Part shown: piece after piece, positions 47,547 through 55,744 of the stretch | Layout of the letters: every line of letters starts with the position of its first letter | Numbering within the stretch: position 1 is the first letter of the stretch | Source of the DNA: Paralcaligenes ureilyticus | Lineage (GTDB): Bacteria; Pseudomonadota; Gammaproteobacteria; Burkholderiales; Burkholderiaceae_B | DNA length: 64,000 nucleotides | Direction of reading: 5' to 3' | NCBI RefSeq assembly: GCF_004346225.1 | Contig: NZ_SMAJ01000007.1 | Span: 140,161-204,160, forward strand | Program-made: the position numbers and the translations under genes | The notes under the pieces: model-generated | Told to the model about the DNA's origin: nothing | What the model saw: the letters and a program-made list of their open reading frames with translations, nothing else | Databases searched by the model: none

Positions 47547-49190
47547 TTACGAGATAACGAGCTCTTTGCGGTCGTTCAGGTGCGCCAGATTCGATCGTTT
47601 CCACTGCGCATCGTTGCGCGTTGGGAAGTCGGTGCGGAAATGGGCGCCCCGGCTTTCTTCGCGTTTGAGGGCCGAGCCGGCGATGGATAAGCCGACCAGG
47701 GCGGCGGCTCGGGCGTCGGCCAGAGGATGAAACGGCGAACCATCCCAGGTGCTCTGGATTTCGGCCAGGAGTGCTTGGAGGGAGTCGACGGCTTCCCCGA
47801 TTGACGCGCCCGACCGGCGAATGCCGACCTTGGCCGCCATGATTTTGGGTATGAGCTGCAAATAGGACGGCGCCGGTTTGGCCGGCCGAGATTTCTGAGC
47901 CTGCTCGAAGCAGGTTTGGGCGATTTCCTTTGCTCGGCTGATGTATGTGGGCGTCAACGGCATGAGCGTTTGTTGCGCGTACTTGCCGGCCACCCGCCCA
48001 AATACAATCGCATCGGAGGCCCCATTTCCCGCTATTCGGCTTGCTCCGTGCACGCCGCCTGCGGCTTCCCCGCACACAAACAAGCCTTGAACACCGCTAT
48101 GACACTGATGGTTGATTTTTACGCCGCCCATCAGGCTATGTGCGGCGGGGTGAACTTGAATGGGTGTTGACGACGGATCGACGCCCGCCTTTACCAATCT
48201 TCGGAAATGAGTGACATAGCCGTGAAGGCATTCCTGGGTCAGGCCGGTCGCGTCGAAATAGACCGAGCCATTGTCCGTGCCGCGCCCCTCATCAATTTCC
48301 TTTTGGATAAACAAGGCCATTTTTGCCTTTTCGATTTGTTTCTCGCAGTTCGGGGGGTTGTATCGACACATGAACCTTTCACCCAGCGAATTGGTCATGA
48401 TGGCGCCGTCGCCCAGCATGGCGGTGGGCATTTCCATGCCTCTCACCGCCGCCGGCGTGGACACGACAGTGGGTTCGAATTGCACGAACTCCATATCGAC
48501 GAGGGTCGCACCCGCATCCAGCGCCAGCGCATACGAGTCTCCACCGACGTCGGCGGGGTAGGTGGAGTCGCTGTAGAGCCCTCCGATCCCGCCTGTGGCC
48601 AATACCGTGCTGCCCGCTAGGAACGCGGTCAGCTCGCCCGTATGCCGCTGCAGCGTCAGGGCGCCGCACACGCGGTCGCCGATCTTGATTAACGATATGG
48701 CCCTCAAGCCCAGGCATTCTTTAACGCCCAGGCCGATAGCCGCCTTTGAGATGGCGCCCAGGATGGCGTTGCCCGTGCCGGACTTCACATAAACGGATCG
48801 TGGATATCTGGACCCCGACAGATGCCTTAATGCGGGCTGTCCACAATTCGTTTCAAAAGGCACGCCCAGCGCCTGCAGTTCTGTAAACGCCTCGCGCGCC
48901 TGCTGTGTAATAGTTTGGACCAGAGACAGGTCGGCGATTTCGTAGCCGCCCTGAAAAACATCGTTATGGAATTGATCAATTGAATCTTCCTGGTGGCCGT
49001 TTTCCAGGCAGGCGTTAAAGCCCAGAATAAAGGGTGATGCGCCTTTAGCCAGCCCCACGATGGAAACCGAAGCGCCACCGCGCGCCGCGGCGCCGGCGGC
49101 TTGATAACCCGCTACTCCACAGCCTAGAACGAGAACGTCTGTAGACTGTATATGCAACGAGCGAATGGATCGCGTGGTGCTGGTGTGCAT
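47547..49190 (-). CDS. FAD-dependent oxidoreductase, fumarate reductase/aspartate oxidase family
   Basis: Flavoprotein of 547 residues. The FAD-binding motif DVLVLGCGVAGYQAAGAAARGG is near residue 18; STVLATGGIGGLYSDST near 205, HPAAHSLMGGVKIN near 345 and GLFVCGEAAGGVHGASRIAGNG near 370 follow the SdhA/FrdA/NadB pattern, and the C-terminal helical domain is present. It could oxidise a succinate-like acid or reduce a double bond; the true substrate is unknown. Divergent from the acyl-CoA dehydrogenase gene, with a 14-bp repeat array between. Confidence 0.87.
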   Translation of the reverse strand: MHTSTTRSIRSLHIQSTDVLVLGCGVAGYQAAGAAARGGASVSIVGLAKGASPFILGFNACLENGHQEDSIDQFHNDVFQGGYEIADLSLVQTITQQAREAFTELQALGVPFETNCGQPALRHLSGSRYPRSVYVKSGTGNAILGAISKAAIGLGVKECLGLRAISLIKIGDRVCGALTLQRHTGELTAFLAGSTVLATGGIGGLYSDSTYPADVGGDSYALALDAGATLVDMEFVQFEPTVVSTPAAVRGMEMPTAMLGDGAIMTNSLGERFMCRYNPPNCEKQIEKAKMALFIQKEIDEGRGTDNGSVYFDATGLTQECLHGYVTHFRRLVKAGVDPSSTPIQVHPAAHSLMGGVKINHQCHSGVQGLFVCGEAAGGVHGASRIAGNGASDAIVFGRVAGKYAQQTLMPLTPTYISRAKEIAQTCFEQAQKSRPAKPAPSYLQLIPKIMAAKVGIRRSGASIGEAVDSLQALLAEIQSTWDGSPFHPLADARAAALVGLSIAGSALKREESRGAHFRTDFPTRNDAQWKRSNLAHLNDRKELVIS

Positions 49191-49244
49191 TGAATGCAGC
49201 TCCTTTTGCTTGCTTGTCCCTTGCGCGATAGCCCCCGTCGTTTA

Positions 49245-49316
49245 ATACAACTACGGGCTATAATTTACAACTATACCGTTACGACTATCCAATTACAACT
49301 ATATAATTACAACTAT
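49245..49316. promoter_or_regulatory. 14-bp iterated operator-like array
   Basis: TTACAACTAT or a one-base variant begins at 49265, 49279, 49293 and 49307, exactly 14 bp apart; a weaker ATACAACTAC lies at 49245. The array sits in the gap between two divergent catabolic genes. The complementary core AGTTGTAA is found before gntR and before the DapA-like gene, suggesting repeated binding sites for the local GntR regulator. Confidence 0.6.
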
Positions 49317-49399
49317 GTCATGGCCGCATGGCTGCGGCATTTTGGGGCTCGAATACCAAGAGGGCGCGGTGCATTCGCCGCCGATCCAGGGAGTTTGAT

Positions 49400-50545
49400 G
49401 TGGATTTTGACCCAACGCAAGAGCAGTGTGCAGCGCTGGACGGCTGGGCTCGCTTCGTCGACCGCGATCTTGTGCCAGTGGTTCAGCCTTTTAACGATCA
49501 AGCCTTTACGCCGGAGGTCGCGCACCGTCTTATGGCGATGATGTCGCCTTACGGCGTGGGCTGCGGATGGCTACCGGAAGATAGCGGCGGCGCCGGCCTG
49601 GATTTTCTCACTAGTGGCCTCTTGTTCGAAGCGCTTGCGTTGCGGTCTCCTGATGCTGCCGGCCTGGCGTGGGTTGCGGAGGGCGCAGCGCTGAAGGTCT
49701 ATGCCAACGGTTCGGATGAAATCAAGCGTCGCTACCTGCCGGGCATGCTCTTGGGCAAGGTAATCGGTTGTTCGGCGATCAGCGAACCGGGAATGGGGTC
49801 GAGCGTGCGCGAAATGCGCACCCGCGCCGTGCGTGATGGAAAGAATTTTCGTATCACCGGCGAGAAAACATGGTGTTCCAACGCGACGGTGGCCGATGTG
49901 ATGATCGTCATGGCCAAGACTGATGAGAAAGAGTTCTCGATGTTTTTGATCGATCGCCGAGAGCATGGTTTCGAGAGCCGCGAGATAAACAAGCTGGGTT
50001 TGAATGGTTGGCCGCTCGGGCAGGTTCTGCTTGATGATGTTGTCGTGCCGGAAGAAAACCTGTTGGGCAAATTGGGCTCGGGCATGCGCGAAACCATGAA
50101 AGGGTTCAACCGCTCGCGCTGCTTCGTGTCAACGCTGGCTCTCGGCATAGCGCGAGCTGCGCTCGATGAAGCGATACAGTACGCGCAGCAGCGCAGCCAG
50201 TTTGGCAAGCCCATTGCGGGGCATCAACTTGTCCAGGCCATGCTGGCACAGATGGCCACTGATTTGGCCGCCTCGCAATTGCTTGTCTATCGGGCACTGG
50301 CGATGATGGCTCAAGGCAAGCCCTGCGAGTTGGAGGCGTCGATCGCCAAATCGTTTGCAACCGAGGCGGCACAACGGGTTGCCTCGACGGCCATTCAAGT
50401 GTTTGGTGCTGCCGGCATCACCAAGGATCTGTCGATTGAGCGCCACTTTCGCAATGCCCGGATGCTGACGATTCCGGACGGAACCACGCAGATCAATCAA
50501 CTGATCATTGGCCGCAAGTTGACAGGTATCGATGCATTCAGCTAG
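49400..50545 (+). CDS. Acyl-CoA dehydrogenase
   Basis: FAD enzyme of 381 residues from GTG 49400 (GGGAG seven bases upstream); the open frame from 49328 would add 24 basic, non-conserved residues. Motifs: SAISEPGMGSSVREM near residue 128, ITGEKTWCSNATVAD, and FGAAGITKDLSIERHFRNAR near the C-terminus. At the place where many family members have the catalytic glutamate (EGT), this one reads PDGTTQINQL, so the base is aspartate or lies elsewhere, as in some branches. Electrons would go to EtfAB. Confidence 0.9.
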   Translation: MDFDPTQEQCAALDGWARFVDRDLVPVVQPFNDQAFTPEVAHRLMAMMSPYGVGCGWLPEDSGGAGLDFLTSGLLFEALALRSPDAAGLAWVAEGAALKVYANGSDEIKRRYLPGMLLGKVIGCSAISEPGMGSSVREMRTRAVRDGKNFRITGEKTWCSNATVADVMIVMAKTDEKEFSMFLIDRREHGFESREINKLGLNGWPLGQVLLDDVVVPEENLLGKLGSGMRETMKGFNRSRCFVSTLALGIARAALDEAIQYAQQRSQFGKPIAGHQLVQAMLAQMATDLAASQLLVYRALAMMAQGKPCELEASIAKSFATEAAQRVASTAIQVFGAAGITKDLSIERHFRNARMLTIPDGTTQINQLIIGRKLTGIDAFS

Positions 50546-50565
50546 ATGAGTCGTTAACGTAGCCG

Positions 50566-51303
50566 TCAATCCGACGGCGGCTCGACGCTGTCGCTAAGAA
50601 TACGCATGCGGGCATTGGAAATATGCAGTCGCATGGTTTCTCGCGCAGCGGCGACATCTTGTGCTTCGATTGCATTGAATATGGCGGTGTGCTCTTGTTG
50701 TACCAGCGCGAGGCGGTTTACGCTTGCTCTTAAAGAAAGGTTGCGGGCCACGGTCATCCCGGCGAACGTGTATTCCGACAGAGTCGCCATCGCCGACACG
50801 AACAAGTCGTTTTTTGTCGCCTTGGCAATAGCATTGTGAAACTTGATGTCCGCATCGACACCGACAAGTCGTTGCTCTATGGCTTGGTCCAAGTCGTGCA
50901 ATGCGCTTTTTATAAGCTTCAGGTCGGCGTCGCTTCGTCGCAATGCCGCCAAGCCGGCAGCTTCACCTTCCAGGGCAATCCGATATTCAAAACATCGCAT
51001 AAGATCAGCGACTCCTCCAATAGGAGCGAAGTCAAAAAACTCTTTTTTAGGGCGACGTTCAATGTAAGAGCCCGAGCCGTGCCGCGATACGATAATCCCA
51101 TCCGACCGCAATCTGGATAAGGCCTCACGTACCACGGGCCGGGATACGCCGTATTTTATCGCCAACTTTTCTTCGGATGGCAGCTTCGACCCCTCGTTTA
51201 AGGGACCATGCGCTATCCATCCAAGCAATTCTTCATACAGCTTGTCGGCAAGCTTTCCGTGCGATGCGCGATCTTCACGCAGGGGGTCTTCGTTTCTGAT
51301 CAT
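50566..51303 (-). CDS. GntR family regulator, FadR/FCD type
   Basis: Transcription factor of 245 residues. The winged helix is at about 17-85 (LYEELLGWIAHGPLNEGSKLPSEEKLAIKYGVSRPVVREALSRLRSDGII) and the all-helical FCD ligand domain follows, with the metal/ligand histidines in FHNAIAKATKN and EHTAIFNAI. It is divergent from the Bug gene at 51542 and sits in the middle of the catabolic genes, so it is the likely local repressor. AAGTTGTAAT lies 38 bases before its start. Confidence 0.92.
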   Translation of the reverse strand: MIRNEDPLREDRASHGKLADKLYEELLGWIAHGPLNEGSKLPSEEKLAIKYGVSRPVVREALSRLRSDGIIVSRHGSGSYIERRPKKEFFDFAPIGGVADLMRCFEYRIALEGEAAGLAALRRSDADLKLIKSALHDLDQAIEQRLVGVDADIKFHNAIAKATKNDLFVSAMATLSEYTFAGMTVARNLSLRASVNRLALVQQEHTAIFNAIEAQDVAAARETMRLHISNARMRILSDSVEPPSD

Positions 51304-51541
51304 TTTTGCTCGACTGTAGTTTGATAAAAACTTATTTGCAAAGTTGTAATATTTATATTATTGTAGTAAAAATGTTGTCATGTTGCGGTACGTGAAAGTT
51401 CGGGTACCGTTAGGGAACATGGCAACTTTACCAGTATCGCCGAATGATAAAGATTTAAGCAAATGATGGATTATCCGATCTGTCAAGTTTACATCCTGCG
51501 ATATTTCGTTCAAATCGGTCCATGACTGCCGGGGGAGCACC
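51304..51541. promoter_or_regulatory. Divergent control region gntR / Bug gene
   Basis: An A/T-rich 238-bp gap. It contains AAGTTGTAAT at 51341-51350 followed by ATTGTAGTAAAAATGTTGTCATG, which shares the core with the array at 49265. Promoters for both directions must be here; I could not place them exactly. Confidence 0.45.
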
Positions 51542-52555
51542 ATGAAATCTCAATTGTTGGTTCGAGACAAATTATTCAAAATCCTGTCTAAGTTCGGTGC
51601 AATGGTCCTGGGGACCGCCACCGTGCTGTCACTGCCGTTCAATGCATCGGCTCAGAATTTTCCGAACAAGGCGCTGAAAATAATCGTGCCTTATTCGCCT
51701 GGTGGGGGGACTGATGGGCTTGCGCGTATTATTGCAAAAGGTATGGCGGACAACTTGGGGCAGTCCATTGTTGTGGAAAATCGTCCTGGCGCGGGCGGCA
51801 CGATTGGAGCAGCCGCGGCAGCCAACGCTCCTGCAGATGGATACACCTTGCTCATTCTTAACGCGGTATCGCACACGTCTTCAGCGGGTTTATACCGTCA
51901 CCTGTCCTATGATCCGATCAAGAGTTTTTCCGGGATAGGATCTGCGGCTGAAACTCCCTATGTAATCGTATCCGGCCCGTCGCTCAAGGTGAAGACCTTT
52001 AAAGATTTCGTTGCGCTTGCCAGGACTAAGCCTGGCGCGATCAATTATGCGTCGTCCGGCATTGGCGGGGTCAGTCATTTGACGACTGAATTGTTCAAGA
52101 GCATAGCCAAGGTTGACCTGAGGCATGTTCCCTACAAAGGCGATGGCCCGGCAGTTACTGATTTGTTGGGCGGCTTCGTCGACGTCGATTTCGGTAATGT
52201 TCTTGCCATGCTGCCATTTATCAAGACCGGCAAGCTTTCGGCGCTTGCAGTGACCAGCGAGAAGCGGCTGGCCGTTTTGCCTGATGTTCCAACGGTGGCG
52301 GAATCGGGCTACCCCAGCTATGTGGCATCCGGAGAATTCGGTTTTGCAGTGCCGGCGGGCACGCCGCCTGCCGTTATTTCTCGCCTTAACCTGGCGCTGA
52401 CTGCTTCGGTAAAATCGCCAAAAATATCCGAGCTGCTCAAAATCCAAGGGGTCGAGCCCAAAACATCGACGCCGGCTGAGTTTGATGCTCTTATGCGTCG
52501 AGAATCCGCCAAATGGCTGGGTGTTATTCATGATATTGGGATTAAGGCCCAGTAA
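51542..52555 (+). CDS. Bug/TctC-type periplasmic binding protein (second copy)
   Basis: Solute receptor of 337 residues. Signal peptide to about residue 37 (LGTATVLSLPFNASAQ), then the Bug motifs LKIIVPYSPGGGTDGLARII, VVENRPGAGGTIGAAAAA, YASSGIGGVSHLTTELF and HVPYKGDGPAVTDLLGGFVDV. ATG 51542 has GGGGGAGC upstream. Lies directly before the crotonase and CoA-transferase genes, so it probably captures the acid that these enzymes degrade. Confidence 0.92.
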   Translation: MKSQLLVRDKLFKILSKFGAMVLGTATVLSLPFNASAQNFPNKALKIIVPYSPGGGTDGLARIIAKGMADNLGQSIVVENRPGAGGTIGAAAAANAPADGYTLLILNAVSHTSSAGLYRHLSYDPIKSFSGIGSAAETPYVIVSGPSLKVKTFKDFVALARTKPGAINYASSGIGGVSHLTTELFKSIAKVDLRHVPYKGDGPAVTDLLGGFVDVDFGNVLAMLPFIKTGKLSALAVTSEKRLAVLPDVPTVAESGYPSYVASGEFGFAVPAGTPPAVISRLNLALTASVKSPKISELLKIQGVEPKTSTPAEFDALMRRESAKWLGVIHDIGIKAQ

Positions 52556-52631
52556 ATCACAAAGTTGTTTAGGTCTGGCGACCGGTTGCGTGGTTAATCG
52601 TGCCGGCCGCGGCGGTATAGAGGAGAAAGCA

Positions 52632-53408
52632 ATGGGGATATTATTAAGCGAGTGCAAGGGCAGTGCGCTGGTTCTGACCTTGAACCGACCGGAGGTATTG
52701 AATGCGTTATCAAGTGAGTTGTCGCAAGAATTGCTGGCTGCCGTGCAGTCCGCGAATGAAAGCCGCAAAATCCGGACGATCATAATTACGGGTGCCGGCG
52801 ATAAGGCGTTCAGTGCGGGCACGGATCTCAAGCAACGCCGCACGCTGTCGCCCGATGGAAAATGGGCCCAAAGCCGCGCAGGATGGAACGTTAACCAGGC
52901 ACTGGTAAGTTCGCCCAAGGCTGTCATCGCTGCGATCGGCGGCTGGTGCCTGGGCGGCGGTTTTGAGCTCGCATTGCATTGTGATCTGCGCATCGCCGCC
53001 GATGATGCTCGCTTTAGCTGGCCCGAAATGACATTGGGAGCCTATCCGGGTGGTGGCGCGGCGGTCATGCTGCCCCGGATCGTCGGGCGCGCCAAAGCCA
53101 AAGAATTGTTTTTCACCGCGCGTCGTGTTGATGCGGCCCGGGCATTGGAGCTTGGCTTGGTCGAACGGGTCGTTCCGCGCGCTCAACTGCTCGGCAGCGC
53201 ACTGGCTTATGCGGTCGAAATAGAAAGTACCAGCCCGTTGGGGCTTGCCGCGGTGAAGCAGGCCGTCAATCAGGGAACGGACCTGTCATTGGAAGAAGCC
53301 GCCAAACTCGACCAGGCTTTGCGACGCCCGCTTGAAGGAACACGCGACTACGAAGAAGGGATTCGAGCGCATTTTGAGAAACGCAAGGCGGTATTTCACG
53401 GCGAATAG
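52632..53408 (+). CDS. Enoyl-CoA hydratase/isomerase, tandem copy 1
   Basis: Crotonase-fold protein of 258 residues. The oxyanion-hole segments are KAFSAGTDLKQR near residue 58 and GGWCLGGGFELAL near 100. Both catalytic glutamates of enoyl-CoA hydratase are kept: one in GGGFELALHCD and one in FSWPEMTLGAYPG. ATG 52632 has AGGAG upstream; the frame open from 52482 overlaps the Bug gene. Very similar (by eye about 80 %) to the next gene, the product of a tandem duplication. Confidence 0.91.
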   Translation: MGILLSECKGSALVLTLNRPEVLNALSSELSQELLAAVQSANESRKIRTIIITGAGDKAFSAGTDLKQRRTLSPDGKWAQSRAGWNVNQALVSSPKAVIAAIGGWCLGGGFELALHCDLRIAADDARFSWPEMTLGAYPGGGAAVMLPRIVGRAKAKELFFTARRVDAARALELGLVERVVPRAQLLGSALAYAVEIESTSPLGLAAVKQAVNQGTDLSLEEAAKLDQALRRPLEGTRDYEEGIRAHFEKRKAVFHGE

Positions 53409-53432
53409 CGTCGAGCCCGCAGGAGGCTATAG

Positions 53433-54209
53433 ATGGCAATATTATTAACCGAGCAGAAGGGCAGTGCGTTGATTTTGACGCTGAACCGCCCCGAAGTCAT
53501 GAACGCGCTATCAAGCGAGCTCATGCAGGAACTGCGTGCTGCGGTTCAGGCAGCCAACAAGCGTCGCGATATTCGGACAATCGTGCTCACGAGCGCCGGC
53601 GACAAGGCGTTTAGCGCCGGTACGGATCTTAAACAACGTCGTACCTTGTCGTCCGACGGAAAATGGGCGCAAGCTCAAACCCTTTGGGATGCAAGTTTGG
53701 AATTATGGTCTTCGCCAAAGGTCGTGATAGCCGCCATTGGCGGCTGGTGTCTGGGCGGCGGTTTTGTGCTTGCACTGTATTCTGATTTGCGCATCGCTGC
53801 GGACGATGCTCGTTTTGGTTGGCCCGAAATGACGCTGGGCGCGTATCCGGGCGCCGGCGCGGCAATAATGCTGCCGCGAATTATTGGCCGCTCTAAAGCC
53901 AAGGAGTTGTTTTTCACAGCCAGGCGCATCGATGCCATCGAGGCTTTGTCACTGGGCCTGGTTGAGCAGGTCGTGCCGCGCGCCGAACTGCTGGATGCGG
54001 CGCTGGCTTACGCCGCTGACATAGAAAGTACCAGCCCGCTGGGGCTTGCCGCGGTGAAGCAGGCGGTTGATCAGGGCGCCGATTTGTCGCTTGAAGAAGC
54101 CGCTGAGCTCGACCAGCGCTTACGGCGCCCGCTCGAGGCAACCCGGGATTATGAAGAAGGCATCAACGCGCATTTCGAAAAGCGAAAGCCGGTTTTTCGC
54201 GGCGAATAA
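53433..54209 (+). CDS. Enoyl-CoA hydratase/isomerase, tandem copy 2
   Basis: Same length (258) and layout as copy 1, 24 bases downstream, with an AGGAGG ribosome site. The first catalytic glutamate is replaced by valine (GGGFVLALYSD) while the second is kept (FGWPEMTLGAYPG). That pattern is compatible with an isomerase or another one-base reaction rather than hydration. The two copies may act in sequence or as a heteromer; both are inference. Confidence 0.9.
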   Translation: MAILLTEQKGSALILTLNRPEVMNALSSELMQELRAAVQAANKRRDIRTIVLTSAGDKAFSAGTDLKQRRTLSSDGKWAQAQTLWDASLELWSSPKVVIAAIGGWCLGGGFVLALYSDLRIAADDARFGWPEMTLGAYPGAGAAIMLPRIIGRSKAKELFFTARRIDAIEALSLGLVEQVVPRAELLDAALAYAADIESTSPLGLAAVKQAVDQGADLSLEEAAELDQRLRRPLEATRDYEEGINAHFEKRKPVFRGE

Positions 54210-54268
54210 CCGTCGATTCCCGATCGCGATGCGGTATTTCAAGTTCAAGACACTTTCACTAGGCAGCA

Positions 54269-55483
54269 ATGACACAAGCACCGAAAACCAACCACAAACC
54301 GCTATCGGGGATCCGGGTGGTCGATTTCAGCCGTTTTTTTGCCGGACCCTACTGCGCGCAACTGCTGGGCGATCTGGGTGCCGAGGTGATCAAGGTCGAG
54401 CGGCCAGGCGAGGGCGATCCGCTACGCGTTCAGGGGCCCCCTTTTCACCACAACAATGGGATCACTTTTTACGCCACCAACCGTAATAAGCGCTCGATAA
54501 CGCTGGATTTGCAGTCTCATCAAGGCCAGGAGACTGCGCGCAGCCTTTGCCTTAAGGCAGATGTGGTTCTGGAAAATTTCAGGCCCGATGTGATGCCGCG
54601 GCTGAAGCTAGGCTACGACGATTTGTCGGCCGCGAATCCGCGCTTGGTGTATGCCTCGATTTCAGGATTTGGCGCCGACGGCCCGGACATGTCGCTGGGC
54701 GCGTTCGATCTGACGATTCAGGCCGTGGGCGGCTATATGAGCATTACGGGCGAGCGCGGCGGCGCGCCGGTAAAACTGGGCACCTCGGGCTTTGACGTGC
54801 TCTCTGGCATGAATTGCCAGGCCGCAATTTTAGCTGCGTTATTACAGCGTTCCGTCACCGGTCGAGGACAAAAGGTCGAAACTAGTCTGCTCGAAACCGA
54901 GGTGGCTTTTTTAGTCAACGCCGCAATGGAATACCTGCTGACCGGAGTAGAGCCGCAAAAATGGGGCTCCGAGCACGCGCAGCAAGTGCCTTACAAGGCG
55001 TTTCAGACCGCCGATGGCTGGTTGATCATTGGGGCTGGGTTTTCAAATTTGTATATCAAATTTTGTAAGGTATTGGGCCGCGAAGACCTGATCACGGATC
55101 CGCGTTTTGCCGAATTATCAGATCGGGTTACCAATCGCCAGGCGCTTTACGAGATTCTGGATGCGGAAGTGGCCCGGCATGAGACGGCCGGTCTGATCGC
55201 CAAGCTGGAGGCGGTCAAGGTGCCCTGCGCGCCGGTCAATAACATGGAACAGGTTTTTGGCCATCGCCAGGTCAAGCACCGTGGCATGCTGCAGACGCTG
55301 CATCATGCTTCCTATGGCGATGTGCCATCACTGGGGCCCGCGGCCAAGTATTCCGCGTTCGATGTGGCTCAGGGCTGGAGCGCACCACCCTTGCTTGGAG
55401 AGGATACCGACGATATTCTGCGCGAATGGTTGGCGTTAAGCGAAGCCGAGATTGCACGGTTGCGCGCGGCAAAGGTCATATAG
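54269..55483 (+). CDS. CaiB/BaiF family CoA transferase (second copy)
   Basis: Class III CoA transferase of 404 residues, with IRVVDFSRFFAGPYCAQLLGDLGAEVIKVE, NRNKRSITLDL, VLENFRPDVMPRLKLGYDDL and FDLTIQAVGGYMSITGE. It parallels the copy at 46341 along its whole length, including the HNNGITFYATNRNK and LLETEVAFLVNAAMEYLL regions, so they share a recent ancestor or act on related acids. It ends the GntR-centred cluster; the paa genes begin 260 bases on. Confidence 0.92.
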   Translation: MTQAPKTNHKPLSGIRVVDFSRFFAGPYCAQLLGDLGAEVIKVERPGEGDPLRVQGPPFHHNNGITFYATNRNKRSITLDLQSHQGQETARSLCLKADVVLENFRPDVMPRLKLGYDDLSAANPRLVYASISGFGADGPDMSLGAFDLTIQAVGGYMSITGERGGAPVKLGTSGFDVLSGMNCQAAILAALLQRSVTGRGQKVETSLLETEVAFLVNAAMEYLLTGVEPQKWGSEHAQQVPYKAFQTADGWLIIGAGFSNLYIKFCKVLGREDLITDPRFAELSDRVTNRQALYEILDAEVARHETAGLIAKLEAVKVPCAPVNNMEQVFGHRQVKHRGMLQTLHHASYGDVPSLGPAAKYSAFDVAQGWSAPPLLGEDTDDILREWLALSEAEIARLRAAKVI

Positions 55484-55599
55484 CTCGCTGAGTGCAAAGA
55501 CGTTTATCTGCCGGCGTAAGACTCACGTCAAGGTCAGTCAAACTTCCATGCAAGGCTGCCATCGACGGCTTTGAGATAGCGTATTGACTGCCGCGGATT

Positions 55600-55622
55600 C
55601 TGGCAGCCACAAGGGCTACCGC
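55600..55622 (-). repeat. REP copy, degenerate
   Basis: Minus-orientation copy with stem GGCAGCC/GGCTACC (one mismatch) and head GCCATATG in place of GCTACA. It is the first REP after the REP-free catabolic region and lies between the CoA transferase gene and the paa promoter. Confidence 0.65.
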
Positions 55623-55662
55623 CATATGCATATGGCTAGCCAAACATGATACAGAATTCATA

Positions 55663-55691
55663 TTGACATTGATATTTCTGTAATAGATAAT
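55663..55691 (+). promoter_or_regulatory. Sigma-70 promoter of the paa operon
   Basis: TTGACA at 55663-55668 and GATAAT at 55686-55691 with a 17-bp spacer, the best promoter match in the window. ACAGAA at 55651-55656 and TTCTGT at 55676-55681 form an inverted repeat around the -35, a possible repressor site. The paaA start is 53 bases further on. Confidence 0.7.
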
Positions 55692-55744
55692 GGTGGTTTG
55701 ATCCAGAGTAGTACTCTAATCATGGGTCGTCACGGGAGACCGCC

